Positions 16,998 through 27,690 of a stretch of DNA of 64,000 nt are shown here, one piece after another. The notes beneath the pieces were generated by a model. That model saw only the letters and a list, made by a program, of their open reading frames with translations. It ran no database searches and had not been told where the DNA came from. A program made the translations under genes and the position numbers. Position 1 is the stretch's first letter. Every line of letters starts with the position of its first letter. This DNA is from Sphingobacterium populi. GTDB lineage: Bacteria; Bacteroidota; Bacteroidia; Sphingobacteriales; Sphingobacteriaceae. The stretch lies in the NCBI RefSeq assembly GCF_001586775.1, contig NZ_LQXS01000002.1, forward strand, positions 682,001 to 746,000. Reading direction: 5' to 3'.

Positions 16998-18043
16998 TCA
17001 TTGCTTTAGCCATATTCGTCGAACAAGGGCATCGTACTGACCGTCACTTAGATAGGTCATATCCCCATTTTTCCAATAAACCGCCCTGCTTCGCTCATCA
17101 CCTACTGAGACATATCCAGCAATAAAGATGTCGTTTCCAGAGAGAGCCATTGCCATTCCGAAGCTGCTTGCGTTTTCCGGACCAACTAGTGTCTGATTAC
17201 CATTCTTCCAATAGGCTGCCTATAGATTGTTTCGAGAATTACTAATCCAACCAGCAATATAAATATCTGTACCGTTCACCTTAATGTCTTCACCTCTTGT
17301 ATCATCCGGTGAATCCGTTAATAGCTTTGCAGATCCGACTAAACCTTTATAATACACTCTTGAATCACCAAACGAGTTGTATGCACCACACCACATCATA
17401 TATACCCGATTGCCCGAACTAGTTATTGACTGGTTTCCTGATCCAACCTCGTTATTGGATAGATAAGATAATTCCCCGTTTTTCCAATATACATGTCTAC
17501 TAGATAGATCAGATAAGATTCGACTATCTCCAATCACATATAGGTCTGTTCCCGCAACGGTAACATCATATGCACGTGCATTTGTAGTATTTGGATCACT
17601 TAATGATATCGGTTCACCATTTTTCCATAACGTTGCTATCCAATTATCATTATTAGGCAGCTTACGTTGTCCTACGACATATACATCAGCACCAACAACC
17701 GCTACACCGTTGGCCATAGAATCTTCACTTCCATCGCTTAGCGAATTTGGTAAGTTATTTTTCCAAAGCATAGCGGTGTACTTCCCACTTGTACTCATTT
17801 CATACCCTACGATGTAAAGATCATTGCCTGATATAAAGAGGCTATTTGCGTCCGAGGTAACTTGGGATTGCCAAGACGATATACATTACCGGCATGCCAA
17901 TATGTTGCCACATAATCCTCCCTTCCTATGATATGCAATCTGCTATCAATATTCGAATCATGGCTATTATCTGAATCCTTCTTGCAGGACAAACAAAATA
18001 AAAGTCCGATGCAAAATAATAGATAGGGGATATGGTGTTTCAT
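16998..18043 (-). pseudogene. Repeat-containing lipoprotein (propeller-like), multiply broken
   Basis: ATG 18043 starts a lipoprotein signal (hydrophobic core, lipobox L-S-C-K). The rest is built of about 45-residue repeats, each with Y/LWKNG and L-S-D plus a D-x-Y-V-x-G or D-I-Y-I-A-G strand, as in predicted beta-propeller proteins. A one-base deletion near 17866 moves the frame, after which the repeats continue. A TAG at 17220-17222 interrupts again, and two more repeats follow to a TGA at 16998. Because it carries a frameshift and a nonsense codon, true decay is likely. Corrected length is about 348 residues, anchored at the cell surface or periplasmic face. Confidence 0.7.
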
Positions 18044-18122
18044 ACAGACAATTTCGAAGACACGAGCAATTTTAAAACCAAATTATTGATGGTACAAAAA
18101 GGTTTATTTGAAGTAGTACAAA

Positions 18123-18138
18123 TGTCTCAAAAAACGAA
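18123..18138 (+). repeat. Dispersed 16-bp motif, copy 4 (TGTCTCAAAAAACGAA)
   Basis: It lies between the lipoprotein pseudogene and the SnoaL-like gene. Confidence 0.55.
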
Positions 18139-18346
18139 CAATTGATTATTCCCAAACTACGCAATGATCAGGTGAGCAAGAACCGTGAGAGACTGAGTCT
18201 GCCGATTTAAAATAGATGCTCCATTGCAAAGTGCCCAGAGAGACACTTTTTATAAAACTACGAAACAGATTATACAGACTATCATTTTGATGAAGAAAAT
18301 GCATGTTAAATAGCGCTTTCAGTCTAAAAATCATTCGGTCTTTTGA

Positions 18347-18688
18347 TTAGATAACAAATGCTTTAAGCTTACACATTTTTCCGTTAGAGAATTCCCAAAC
18401 GTCACAGTACGCATATTCCTGAGACTGTCCTTGGGAATTCTTCAGCTGTATCTTCCCAATTGCTATTACAAACTCATCCTGTGAAATCATATTCTCCACA
18501 TCGAAAATAGGAGGTTCAATATAGTTTTCGTTCATATATGTTCTAACAGACTCCTTACCGTGTAAAGTCTGATCTCCAACAAAATTCCACGAAGTATCAT
18601 CAGTGCAGTGAGATAGAAATTGTTCATAATTACCAATTGCTAATGCCTTATTAGCATCCCTTAAAACTGCTTCATTTTTTGAAATCAT
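18347..18688 (-). CDS. SnoaL/NTF2-like protein
   Basis: This 113-residue protein fits the SnoaL-like NTF2 fold. It has an N-terminal helix (V-L-R-D-A-N-K-A-L), then C-T-D-D-T-S-W-N-F-V-G, G-K-E-S-V-R-T-Y-M, and a terminal beta sheet ending Y-C-D-V-W-E-F-S-N-G-K. Members are small-molecule isomerases, hydrolases or binding proteins, and the ligand cannot be predicted. It is a single gene flanked on both sides by copies of the dispersed motif (18123 and 18880). Confidence 0.8.
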   Translation of the reverse strand: MISKNEAVLRDANKALAIGNYEQFLSHCTDDTSWNFVGDQTLHGKESVRTYMNENYIEPPIFDVENMISQDEFVIAIGKIQLKNSQGQSQEYAYCDVWEFSNGKMCKLKAFVI

Positions 18689-18998
18689 ACTAATATATAT
18701 TTTATTATTTTCAAGAACTCGGAGAACTATAACTTTCTATTTATAAACGCATCTTGCACAGAAAAATTACTTGACATTTAAGTATTCTTCTAATATGGAC
18801 AGCTTGCCTCGGGGGGTCGATAATTTCTCTGTGTTTTAACGATAGAGGTTGATATTACTACCTATAAATTATTTTAAACTGTCTCAAAAAACGAATGATT
18901 GAATAATTATAGAAGTGGATTAAAATGGTCACATTATTCGTTTCGCATATTTTTGCTATGCGCGAATATGTATCTTTGCAGACTATATCGTTGTGTGT
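18689..18998. other. Divergent promoter region of the SnoaL-like gene and the PAS kinase
   Basis: No open frame of note is present. The region contains the dispersed motif at 18880 and presumably the promoters of both flanking genes. Confidence 0.4.
18880..18895 (+). repeat. Dispersed 16-bp motif, copy 5 (TGTCTCAAAAAACGAA)
   Basis: It lies about 120 bp upstream of the PAS-kinase start. The bases after the motif (TGATTGAATAATT) resemble those after copy 4. Confidence 0.55.
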
Positions 18999-21151
18999 AT
19001 GAGTGTGAATTTTGATGGCCTATTGCACGTCATTTCTGACATGCCACTTGCTGTGGCAATTTATGATAGTGAAGACCTGAATATCGCAATAGCGAATGAA
19101 CGAATGCTGAAGATCTGGAGTCGGACAGATAATTTGGCTGGAAGGCGTCTTGGTGATATTTTTCTGGAATATGTTGAGCAGGGTTTTGAGGGATTGCTAC
19201 GTGAAGTGTGGAGAACAGGTGAAACATACACCGGTGAAGAGATCCTCGCATACATTAATATAGATGGTATCCCTATCCCCCGGTATTTCGACTTTGAGTA
19301 TAAAGCTCTAAAAGATTCCAGTGACAATATCTATGCGCTATTGCACACGGCTACAGACGTCACTGATCGAAGACTCGCACAGGAGCAGGCTGCCCAGCTT
19401 CAGCGCAGCCAGGAGGCCCTAAAGGAAGAACTCCAAACAATCAATGAACAGCTCACTGCTTTAAATGAAGAATACCTCTCGACGAATGAACAGCTGGAAG
19501 AGTATAATCAGGTAATACGGGATATTAATACAAACTATCTGAGCACAATACGAGTCTCAGTACTTCCAACAAAGGGTTTCTGACCACCAACCAAAGTCTA
19601 AATCGAGATATCGATAACCTGAAATCCATTAATGACTCCATACTTGGGATCAATAATAGGTTGATCGATAGTGAACGGGGGTTCGAGAACCTTATTTCCC
19701 AAGCTCCGGTAGCCATATTGTTGACCAAAGGCGAAGATTACATTGTAAGTAAGATCAATTCCACTATGCTGGCTATCCTGCAGAAAGATGAAACTATCAT
19801 TGGGAAGCCCTTGTTTGAGCTAATCCCCGAACTTAAAGGCCAGCCAGTGGCAAAGATGCTTATCGAAACATACGAGTATGGAGTATCGCATGTGGAGACC
19901 TCTCATCCTGTGACATTGGTACGTGATGGCGAAGCTCAGGAATGCTTCTTCAACTATAACTTTACGCCGTATCTTGAAAACGGCAAGGTAATAGGAGTTA
20001 TCGATGTGGCTGTCGAGGTTACCGATCAGGTATTGGCTATTCGAGATCATGAAAATACGATCGCTGAGAAAGTCGTGCTAGAGGAAACTCTCAGAAATAG
20101 TGAAAAGAGATTACAGGGTATACTGGAGACAATGGCTGAAGGTGTGGGAATCGTGGATAGTATGGGGCAGATGGTTTATGCCAATCCTATGGCCCAGCAG
20201 ATACTTGGTCTTACATTGAGCGACATTGAGGATCGTACATACAACGATCCACGTTGGCAGAACCTTCGTTTGGACGGCACGCCACTTCCGCATGAAGAGC
20301 ATCCCATGACCATTATGATGACTACCGGGAAAAATGTATTTGACAGGGAAATTGGCGTTCAACCTCCAGAAGGAGATCGTCAGTACATATCCATCAATGC
20401 AGCACCTATCTTCGATGAAAACGGTAATTTGACGGGCGGCATTGGAACATTCATGAACGTCACTTCAAGACGTCTGATTTCCCAGGGAAAAGATGACTTT
20501 ATCAGCATTGCCAGCCATGAAATTAAAAACCCGGTGACTTCCCTAAAGGCATCGCTTCAATTACTCGAAAGGGCACATAGCCGACTTCCGGAGGAATCGC
20601 GGACAAAACTCATTTCGCAGTCTCTTCGAAGCCTTGAAAATCTCTCGCGCCTTATACATGATCTGCTGGACGCAAGCCGGATGGAACAAGGTCAGCTGAG
20701 AATGCAGAAGTCTGCAGTTTCTATTGATGAGATTTTCGATGACTGCTGTTCTCACATCGCGCGTAGTTCCAGACAAAGGTTAATTTTCGAGGGAGAAAAA
20801 CACCTAATTGTGAATGCTGATGGCCAGCAAATAGGCCAAGTGTTAAGCAATTTAATTTCCAACGCCATAAAATATGCACCGGATTCCGCAGAAATCATTG
20901 TGAACGTGAGCCAAATAAAAGGTGACCAAATCAAAATCTGCGTTAAAGATTCCGGCCCAGGTATACCCCCGGAAAAATTAAATCACCTGTTTGACCGCTA
21001 CTATCGTACTAATTACGAAGGACAAAAATATACCGGCTTGGGGCTGGGATTGTATATCAGTGCAGAAATAGTAAAAAATCACGATGGTGAAATTGGTGTC
21101 GAGAGCGAAGTGGATAAGGGGAGCACGTTTTGGTTCACGCTACCCTCTTGA
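18999..21151 (+). pseudogene. Multi-PAS sensor histidine kinase, frameshifted in the linker
   Basis: ATG 18999 opens a PAS domain (about 120 residues). A coiled coil of repeated L-N-E/T-N-E-Q-L units follows, resembling the linker of CheB/CheR-type PAS kinases. Near 19538 one base is missing; in the next frame the coil continues (E-H-N-T-S-L-S-T-S-N-K-G-F) into two more PAS domains. The kinase core then follows: H-box S-H-E-I-K-N-P, N-box N-L-I-S-N-A-I-K-Y-A, G-boxes D-S-G-P-G-I-P and G-L-G-L-G-L-Y. Corrected length is about 717 residues. No membrane segment is visible, so the sensor is cytosolic. Its partner is the response regulator 94 bp downstream. Confidence 0.75.
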
Positions 21152-21244
21152 TAACTACCTGAGCGAGAAAAAATGTTGATATTCCCACAAGAAAATGACA
21201 AAACTAAACCTTATCAATTTTCGTTAAGTCGAAGGGAAAGAGTT

Positions 21245-21607
21245 ATGAGAAAGATATTTCTATTGGAAGATGATCAGGGGATTAGGGAAGTGCTGGAAAT
21301 TCTTTTGTCATCAGAAGATTATATTGTGCATTCGTTTTCAAGTATTAAAGATTTCAGAAAAAGGGACAGATCGGTTCTTGCAGATCTATACCTCTTTGAT
21401 GTAATGTTACCAGATGGCTCTGGAATCGACCTATGCAAGGAAATTAAAGAGGAGGAAAATAACAGGAATGTTCCTTTTATGATCATGAGTGCTCATGCAA
21501 GCCTTGGAGATTTAAAAGGAATCTGTGAACCAGCGGATTTTATTAGTAAACCATTTGATATTATTCACCTACTTGAGCGAGTAAAGTCTGTTATTGCGCA
21601 ACAATAA
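21245..21607 (+). CDS. Single-domain response regulator
   Basis: This is a 120-residue CheY-type receiver. The acidic pocket is E-D-D near the N-terminus, the phospho-acceptor is Asp52 (F-D-V-M-L-P-D-G), the conserved Ser lies in M-S-A-H, and the Lys is K102 (S-K-P-F). There is no output domain, so it works by protein contacts or phosphorelay with the kinase upstream. ATG 21245 is used because the receiver fold starts there; the open frame begins at 21173. Confidence 0.85.
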   Translation: MRKIFLLEDDQGIREVLEILLSSEDYIVHSFSSIKDFRKRDRSVLADLYLFDVMLPDGSGIDLCKEIKEEENNRNVPFMIMSAHASLGDLKGICEPADFISKPFDIIHLLERVKSVIAQQ

Positions 21608-21719
21608 CATAGAACCCCAAGCTATGAAGATAGATTAATTTATCTACCAGACCACCCTTATACAATTTTTAATTCGGAATTCCGCAGACGACACCTTCCA
21701 ACACAATCCTGCTTAATGT

Positions 21720-21735
21720 TGTCTCACAAAACGAA
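21720..21735 (+). repeat. Dispersed 16-bp motif, copy 6 (TGTCTCACAAAACGAA)
   Basis: This is an exact consensus copy, about 110 bp after the response regulator. Confidence 0.6.
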
Positions 21736-21825
21736 AGTTCTTCGGTAATAAAACAGCAAAATACTATGAAGAATCGTGCAACTTATTATTAAAGTTCACA
21801 GAAAGACTGACGAATCTATTCTTTG

Positions 21826-21841
21826 TGTTGCATAAAACGAC
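21826..21841 (+). repeat. Dispersed 16-bp motif, copy 7 (TGTTGCATAAAACGAC)
   Basis: It is preceded by GAATCTATTCTTTG, the same context as in the two recombinase-linked repeats. Confidence 0.5.
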
Positions 21842-21905
21842 AGTATTTACGTACATTCGTCAAATGTAAATAATCTAAAAAAATCAATAATATTAGAAAT
21901 GATTT

Positions 21906-21935
21906 AAAAAAGGGAACTTCCCGAAAGAAGCTCCC
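21906..21935 (-). terminator. Rho-independent terminator of the first SusC/SusD operon
   Basis: Read on the minus strand, the stem GGGAGCTTC/GAAGTTCCC (one G-U pair) is followed by six T. It lies 26 bp past the SusD stop. Confidence 0.8.
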
Positions 21936-21960
21936 AAACAATCACAATATTACTATTTAA

Positions 21961-23769
21961 TTACCAGCCAGGGTTCTGGACTAGATTTTCGTTTTTAAGG
22001 ACCTCATTATTTGGAATTGGAAATAGATAATCTCTTTCTTCTCTAAATATTCTCGTCTCTATTACTGTTTTCTGAAAGAATGCGTCTCCATCTGCTTGAA
22101 GATTTAAACCGTAAATAGGTCCATTATCAGTAGTTGCAGCAATTTTCCATCTACGCGTATCAAAGTACCGAACACTTTCAAATGCCAACTCTACTCGACG
22201 CTCTTTTCTTATAGCTTCGCGCATCGCTCCTTGAGAACTTGGCATAGGAATATTTGCAGAGCCATAAATCGGCACCCCTGCTCTAGTTCGTATCAGGTTG
22301 ATATAACGTAATATATCTGCGTTACCAGGATCAGACTCATTTAATGCTTCCGCGTAATCTAAATACACATTAGCCAACCGTAACATAAGAGCTCCTCGTG
22401 AGTTACCATTAGCCGCCACATTTTTACGTACTGTATAGCCTGTCGGTGTTACGTCAGATGTACTTTGGACTCGACCCGAGTTACCATTAAAATTGAAATT
22501 AGAAATTATCGGCGTGGAACTATTTGCTTGATTTAACCAGTAACTACCACTGTAGGTAATGCCTACATAAAAACGCGGTTCTCGGTTTGCATACATAGCG
22601 AACGTCGTGCGATTAGCCACGTCAAACGGTGCACGAAAGCTTACAAACCCAGAAGATACATATTCTGATGCAGGATTGTCAATAGACAAACCGTTCTGCA
22701 TAAAATAAGCATCTACAATAGATTGTGTGGCGCCGTGTGCACCTCCACCTTGTGCAGCAGAGGGAAAACCAACGTGCTTTGGAGTACGGTCATATTGCAT
22801 ATTATTGTCACTATTAGCACGGGCAAAAATCCATTCTTTATTCCAATCCACTGTCATCACATTTCTACAAGCCAAATAAGCTGCTTGGAAAGGGTCAGCA
22901 TTACTGACAGTATACAAATCATAATAGCTAGGTACAAATTCATCTAAGAACTCTTTTGCAGCCGTTGCTGCCAAAGCCCACTTCCCTTGATCGACAGATT
23001 GACTAAACAGTGCTGTACCATCTCTGTTACTTACACCTGCATAATCTGGATTCCCGTTAAATAAAGGACTTGCTTGTAGCATTAATGCTTGCGCTTTATA
23101 GGCTTTCACGACTCCTTTCGTAATACGGCCAAACTCATCGTTGGCTGGTAAATAAGGTAGATCGTTATAGGCTAGATCTAATTCGGTGACGATGTAAGCA
23201 ATACAGTCATCAAATGGCGTACGGCTCAACTTCAGATCCTCAATAGGCGCATTAAGATCTAGTACATCTTCTCCTATGATAGGAACAGCACCATAGATAC
23301 GTACCAGAAAGAAATAGTACAAAGCACGCAAGGCGCGAGCCTCTGCTTTGTAGGTAGTTTTCATGAGATCCGTTACCTCCGCTGCATTCGCCCCATCGAT
23401 ATTGCTCATAAAATAGGATGCATTGCGAATTCCGCGATAATAGTTTGTCCAGAATCCGTTCACCTGACTGTCCGTGTTTGCCCACACGCTGCGATTCATA
23501 TTATTCGCATAGTTAAAATCCCAGGTATATTCAGAATCGTCCGATGCAGCATTCCACGGGCCGGAATTGTTTGTCCCGACGAATCGTTGTTGGTGTTCGT
23601 TAGGCAAGGTATTATAAATATTGGCCAAAAAACGATCTGTATTCAGCTTTGATTGAAAAATTTTATCTATCGTAATTACATCATCGGGCACCTGATCTAA
23701 ATAATCATTACAACTGCTTGCACAGAGGAGGATGGTTATAAGAATGCAAAGATTAATTATTTTTTTCAT
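21961..23769 (-). CDS. susD: SusD/RagB-family outer-membrane lipoprotein
   Basis: This 602-residue protein is the surface lid that delivers ligand to its SusC partner. The signal peptide ends in a lipobox (A-S-S-C-N). The TPR-rich SusD fold is marked by F-L-A-N-I-Y-N-T-L-P near the N-terminus, A-E-A-R-A-L-R-A-L-Y-Y-F-F-L, L-R-L-A-N-V-Y-L-D-Y-A-E-A-L-N-E and R-K-E-R-R-V-E-L-A-F-E-S-V-R-Y-F-D. The last ends in the family signature near the C-terminus, and P-I-P-N-N-E closes it. It follows SusC by 25 bp in one operon and is followed by a terminator. The ligand is not evident, since no glycoside hydrolase or protease is linked. Confidence 0.93.
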   Translation of the reverse strand: MKKIINLCILITILLCASSCNDYLDQVPDDVITIDKIFQSKLNTDRFLANIYNTLPNEHQQRFVGTNNSGPWNAASDDSEYTWDFNYANNMNRSVWANTDSQVNGFWTNYYRGIRNASYFMSNIDGANAAEVTDLMKTTYKAEARALRALYYFFLVRIYGAVPIIGEDVLDLNAPIEDLKLSRTPFDDCIAYIVTELDLAYNDLPYLPANDEFGRITKGVVKAYKAQALMLQASPLFNGNPDYAGVSNRDGTALFSQSVDQGKWALAATAAKEFLDEFVPSYYDLYTVSNADPFQAAYLACRNVMTVDWNKEWIFARANSDNNMQYDRTPKHVGFPSAAQGGGAHGATQSIVDAYFMQNGLSIDNPASEYVSSGFVSFRAPFDVANRTTFAMYANREPRFYVGITYSGSYWLNQANSSTPIISNFNFNGNSGRVQSTSDVTPTGYTVRKNVAANGNSRGALMLRLANVYLDYAEALNESDPGNADILRYINLIRTRAGVPIYGSANIPMPSSQGAMREAIRKERRVELAFESVRYFDTRRWKIAATTDNGPIYGLNLQADGDAFFQKTVIETRIFREERDYLFPIPNNEVLKNENLVQNPGW

Positions 23770-23794
23770 GTCTTTTAAATTTTAAAAACTAGTA

Positions 23795-26700
23795 TTAAAA
23801 TGATGCTTGAAGACCTAGTGTGAATGTCCGGATATTTGGATATCGTGATCCATTCGAAGTATTTAATTCCGGATCCCATAGTTTGAATTTACTCCAAGTA
23901 AGCAAATTATATCCCTGCAAATAAATTCTAGCATTCCGTAACAATAACCGCTCTGCGGTAGATTTAGGAAGGTTATATCCTAAATCCACTGTTTTAAGAC
24001 GAAGGAAATCGATATCTTTAATCCACCAGCTTGATGCTACCGCATTATTTCTGTTGGCTGTATTTCCATATGCTAATCGTGGATAAAAAGGATTTTCGAG
24101 TGGATTTTCTTCCGTCCAACGATCCTCCGCGATAGCGAAAAGATTGCTACGCTCTGCACCAGTACTATTATTAAAAGGGATGATACCATCTCCCGAAATC
24201 AGTCTTTCGGCTCCCGAAATACCTTGGAAGAATGCTCCGATATAGAATTGTTTATAGGTAACATTGAATCCAAATCCATAGATATGGTTAGGCACATCGC
24301 CATTTCCTATTCTTGTAATATCATTCGCGTCAATAATACCATCGCCATTAAGGTCTTTATAACGAATATCTCCCACACGTTGCGCACCAAGCGCAGACTG
24401 GTTAGCATGCTGATCGATCTCTGCCTGTGATTGGAAAAGACCATCAGCTACATAACCAAAATTTGATAAATAATTTACGCCGCGGCGCTCCATATATGGA
24501 AATGGCTGGATAGGCATGTCATTTTCAATTACCTTATCACGATTAAATGTATAAGTAGCCCGCATATCTAGGAATACATTACCTATCGGGAACGGAGAAA
24601 GTTCTAAAGTACCATCAATACCTTTATTTTCTATAATACCCAGATTACCCCAAGGTGCGCTGTTTAATCCAACGAAGTTAGGCAACGATTCTCGTTGCAA
24701 AAACACGCCACTTCTACGCTCTTTAAATAGGTCTACTATTAGCGACAGTTTATTATTTAACGTATTGATCTCAATACCTAAGTTTTGTTTATGTGCTTCA
24801 GCCCAACGTACATTTGTACCATAATCAGTAATAGCGCCGCCGGCGTATCCAACATTATTTGTTCCGTTACCAAATGTGTATCCACCACCATCTACGTTGG
24901 TATTCACTAATGTAAGGTATCCAAATCGTCTTCCACCGTTTCCGCCATCACCCACGATACCATTTGAGTAGCGTAGTTTTAAGAAGTTAATTGTTTCTGC
25001 TAATGGCGCGAAGAATTTTTCATTAGATACTACCCAGCCTAAACCAAACGACGGAAAGAATCCGTATTTAAATCCAGGTGCAAAATTTTCAGAACCGTTA
25101 TAGCCAAAGTTTCCTTCGAAAAAGTATTTATCTTGAAAACCATAAGTCAAACGACCGACAATACCTTGATTACGATAAGGCAAGGATGAAGTCACTGAAT
25201 TGGCGAAAGCACGAACTTCTTCACGTTGATTGTAAAGAAGCAATGCTGTGATGCTGTGATCATCAGCAATGGTCGTATTATAATTAAATGATGCTTCCGT
25301 ATAGAATTGTCTATTCGAATCATTTGCTCGTCCATACCCTAAGTCGTCAGAACCTTGAGAGATAATATTTAAAATTGGATTACCTTCTGCATCGTATGGA
25401 AATAATCTATTGATTAAATAGGTACTCCTGGTACGTGTTCTATCAATTCGATGTGTATTCCAAATATCAAATGAGAATAATGCGTTAAAGGTTAAGCCTG
25501 GTACCAAAGCACCTAGATCCTGAATAAGTCGTGCGTTAGACATGATCTGATTGCGGAACGTATTTTGTGTTCCAGTCTGAGTAACCTGACCATAAGGATT
25601 TGGCTGTGCGCCAGCTGAACTTACTCCTGGCACAAAGCCGCCTGGATACATTACTGGATACAAGACAGGGTTTGTTTGCATTACATTAGCAAAAGCATCT
25701 TGCGGATTGACACCAGGATAGTTTAAGTTAGAGATATAGCCTTGTATACCCAGCTCAAACTTGGTGGTTTTGGTAAAGTTCATCCCCACATTGGACGTGA
25801 AGTTGTACCGTTTAAAGCGTGTAGAAGCATTGTAACTCTGTAACGCGTCGGTGTTTAACAGCGATGTTTCATCGTAGTATGCACCAGAAACATAATAATT
25901 CGCAAAATCCGAACCACCGCGAGCACTGAAATTGGCTCTTCTATTGTCTGATACATTGTTAAATAATGCATCCATCCAGTTTACGTTTGGATACAGATAC
26001 GGATCGGTTCCTAATATAGTATTATTGATATAATTATTGGAATACTCTGGTGTCATTCCGGAAGCGCGCTGCGCTTCATTACGCAGTAACATGTAAGTTA
26101 CACCATCTGTAAGTTCAGGTCTTTGAGTAAAGCTCGTAATTCCTTGATTATAATTGAACATCAAAGTCGGTTTACCGCTTGTACCTTTTTTCGTAGTAAT
26201 TAATATCACACCATTTGCCCCAGCTACACCATATACGGAAGTCGCAGCAGCATCTTTTAGAATGGAAAAAGAAGCTATATCCTCTGGATCAAAGCTATTA
26301 ATATCCCTCCCCTGAACACCATCAACCACTACTAAAGGCCCCGCATTGTTACCTGATCTGTTAAATGTAGATATACCACGAATCCACAAGTCGGCACCAT
26401 CTGCTCCTGGCAAACCAGTACGCTGAACACCTACTAAACCAGCTATTCGCCCTGCCAATGTTGCACTTAAATTAGCTACAGGTTGCTTTAAGTTGTCTAC
26501 ATTTACACTTGATTGTGCCCCTACAACACTAATTTTTTTCTGAGCTCCAAATCCGACAACAACGACTTCATTTATACTTTGATCGTCGGCTTCCAATGTA
26601 ATATTTAGGTTGGTGATATTACCTATACGAGTCATAAAAGTCTTATATCCAACGAAGGTAAAAACTAAAGAATCACCACGTAATGCTCTGATTGTAAAAT

Positions 26701-26893
26701 CACCTAAATTAGCTGTCACTTGTGTTTCACCAGTAGTACGGTTCTGAATAGTTACACCACTAAGAGCGACCTCAAGTTCATCTCGAACAATACCGGATAC
26801 AGTTGATTGCAAGTTTTCTTGCCCAAAGGCGTTGCTAGCCAATAGAATAGCAAAGAAACATGCAATCATGAATAGTAAATTTCTATTATTCAT
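23795..26893 (-). CDS. susC: SusC/RagA-family TonB-dependent outer-membrane transporter
   Basis: This 1032-residue protein has a signal peptide. A carboxypeptidase-regulatory-like domain (about 30-110; V-S-G-I-V-R-D-E) ends in the Bacteroidota V-V-V-G-F-G-A-Q-K-K-type TonB-box region. The plug domain follows (L-V-V-V-D-G-V-Q-G, I-L-K-D-A-A-A-T-S-V-Y-G, then G-V-I-L-I-T-T-K-K-G) and then a beta-barrel ending in F as usual. It imports a ligand captured by the adjacent SusD using TonB energy. It is the middle gene of lipoprotein-SusC-SusD; spacing to both neighbours is about 30 bp. Confidence 0.95.
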   Translation of the reverse strand: MNNRNLLFMIACFFAILLASNAFGQENLQSTVSGIVRDELEVALSGVTIQNRTTGETQVTANLGDFTIRALRGDSLVFTFVGYKTFMTRIGNITNLNITLEADDQSINEVVVVGFGAQKKISVVGAQSSVNVDNLKQPVANLSATLAGRIAGLVGVQRTGLPGADGADLWIRGISTFNRSGNNAGPLVVVDGVQGRDINSFDPEDIASFSILKDAAATSVYGVAGANGVILITTKKGTSGKPTLMFNYNQGITSFTQRPELTDGVTYMLLRNEAQRASGMTPEYSNNYINNTILGTDPYLYPNVNWMDALFNNVSDNRRANFSARGGSDFANYYVSGAYYDETSLLNTDALQSYNASTRFKRYNFTSNVGMNFTKTTKFELGIQGYISNLNYPGVNPQDAFANVMQTNPVLYPVMYPGGFVPGVSSAGAQPNPYGQVTQTGTQNTFRNQIMSNARLIQDLGALVPGLTFNALFSFDIWNTHRIDRTRTRSTYLINRLFPYDAEGNPILNIISQGSDDLGYGRANDSNRQFYTEASFNYNTTIADDHSITALLLYNQREEVRAFANSVTSSLPYRNQGIVGRLTYGFQDKYFFEGNFGYNGSENFAPGFKYGFFPSFGLGWVVSNEKFFAPLAETINFLKLRYSNGIVGDGGNGGRRFGYLTLVNTNVDGGGYTFGNGTNNVGYAGGAITDYGTNVRWAEAHKQNLGIEINTLNNKLSLIVDLFKERRSGVFLQRESLPNFVGLNSAPWGNLGIIENKGIDGTLELSPFPIGNVFLDMRATYTFNRDKVIENDMPIQPFPYMERRGVNYLSNFGYVADGLFQSQAEIDQHANQSALGAQRVGDIRYKDLNGDGIIDANDITRIGNGDVPNHIYGFGFNVTYKQFYIGAFFQGISGAERLISGDGIIPFNNSTGAERSNLFAIAEDRWTEENPLENPFYPRLAYGNTANRNNAVASSWWIKDIDFLRLKTVDLGYNLPKSTAERLLLRNARIYLQGYNLLTWSKFKLWDPELNTSNGSRYPNIRTFTLGLQASF

Positions 26894-26923
26894 AATTGTT
26901 TTTTATTGATTAAAAAATGGTTG

Positions 26924-27496
26924 TTAGTCTGTATTTCTGTTTGGATCGTAGATTAAACGCCATTCTGCCATCTGGAATAAGCCAGTTCCCCCACGAATAG
27001 CGGTAATGTTTAATCGGTAGTAACGGTACTGTGTCGTATTTTCGACATCAAAACGGACTTTTTCAAATCGCGAAGTAAACATAAAATCTTCCTTCTTGTC
27101 TAGTACTGTCCAATTTTCTAGATCGTTAGATCCTACCAGCTCCCAGTTCTTGGGGTCTCGATCCTGTGCATCATTCGCCGAAGCAACGATGTAAGCGGAA
27201 ACAGCAATTGTTCCAGGAAAACTTAATTGTAAGTAAAGATTATCCCGATAAGGATTAATCAAGAATTTGGAATTGTAGTCGTTGTCTACGAGTTTAAGAG
27301 ACCCTTCGTTTCCTCCTGCGCCGCCGCTATTTTCAAAATTTACTGAAATAGTGCCGGACGAGGTAATGTCCATCTCTGGCTCTTCTTGTTCTGGAAGTAG
27401 TTCATAATGGCGAACTTCCTCCTTTTCGCAACTACTGACTCCTGTTAACACGCACCCAGCTAAGAGCGCATAGATTACCATGGTTCTGTTCTTCAT
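26924..27496 (-). CDS. Lipoprotein with discoidin (F5/8 type C)-like domain
   Basis: This 190-residue protein has a lipoprotein signal (lipobox G-V-S-S-C-E). The acidic linker is followed by a region resembling the discoidin fold: N-Y-N-S-K-F-L-I-N-P, Y-L-Q-L-S-F-P-G-T-I-A-V-S-A-Y, R-D-P-K-N-W-E-L-V-G-S-N-D and Y-R-Y-Y-R-L-N-I. Such domains bind carbohydrates or other surface ligands. It is the first gene of the operon with SusC and SusD and is probably a surface binding accessory. Confidence 0.75.
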   Translation of the reverse strand: MKNRTMVIYALLAGCVLTGVSSCEKEEVRHYELLPEQEEPEMDITSSGTISVNFENSGGAGGNEGSLKLVDNDYNSKFLINPYRDNLYLQLSFPGTIAVSAYIVASANDAQDRDPKNWELVGSNDLENWTVLDKKEDFMFTSRFEKVRFDVENTTQYRYYRLNITAIRGGTGLFQMAEWRLIYDPNRNTD

Positions 27497-27690
27497 AAAA
27501 GGTGTTATTAGTATAGATTAGCTATAACGATTTAGTTATAACCAAATATAATAAGCTAAAAGTTACAGGCATGTTAATGCATTGTTAATGACACAAATAC
27601 ACATAAAAAATTACGGTATGTGGAAGATTAGTGCTAATTTAAAAGGTAAAAAATGGGTTACGGAAGTATGTTGAGATAAAATAGACCAGA

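Larger units (their letters stand above)
21608..21960. other. Convergent intergenic region with two dispersed-motif copies and a terminator
   Basis: There is no gene. The region contains motif copies at 21720 and 21826, the second embedded in GAATCTATTCTTTGTGTTGC, which repeats the end of the left and right inverted repeats. The SusD terminator is at 21906-21935. Confidence 0.5.

Noticed and set aside
18146..18334. 62-codon minus-strand frame
   Set aside because: No protein-like features; lies in the gap after the SnoaL-like gene.
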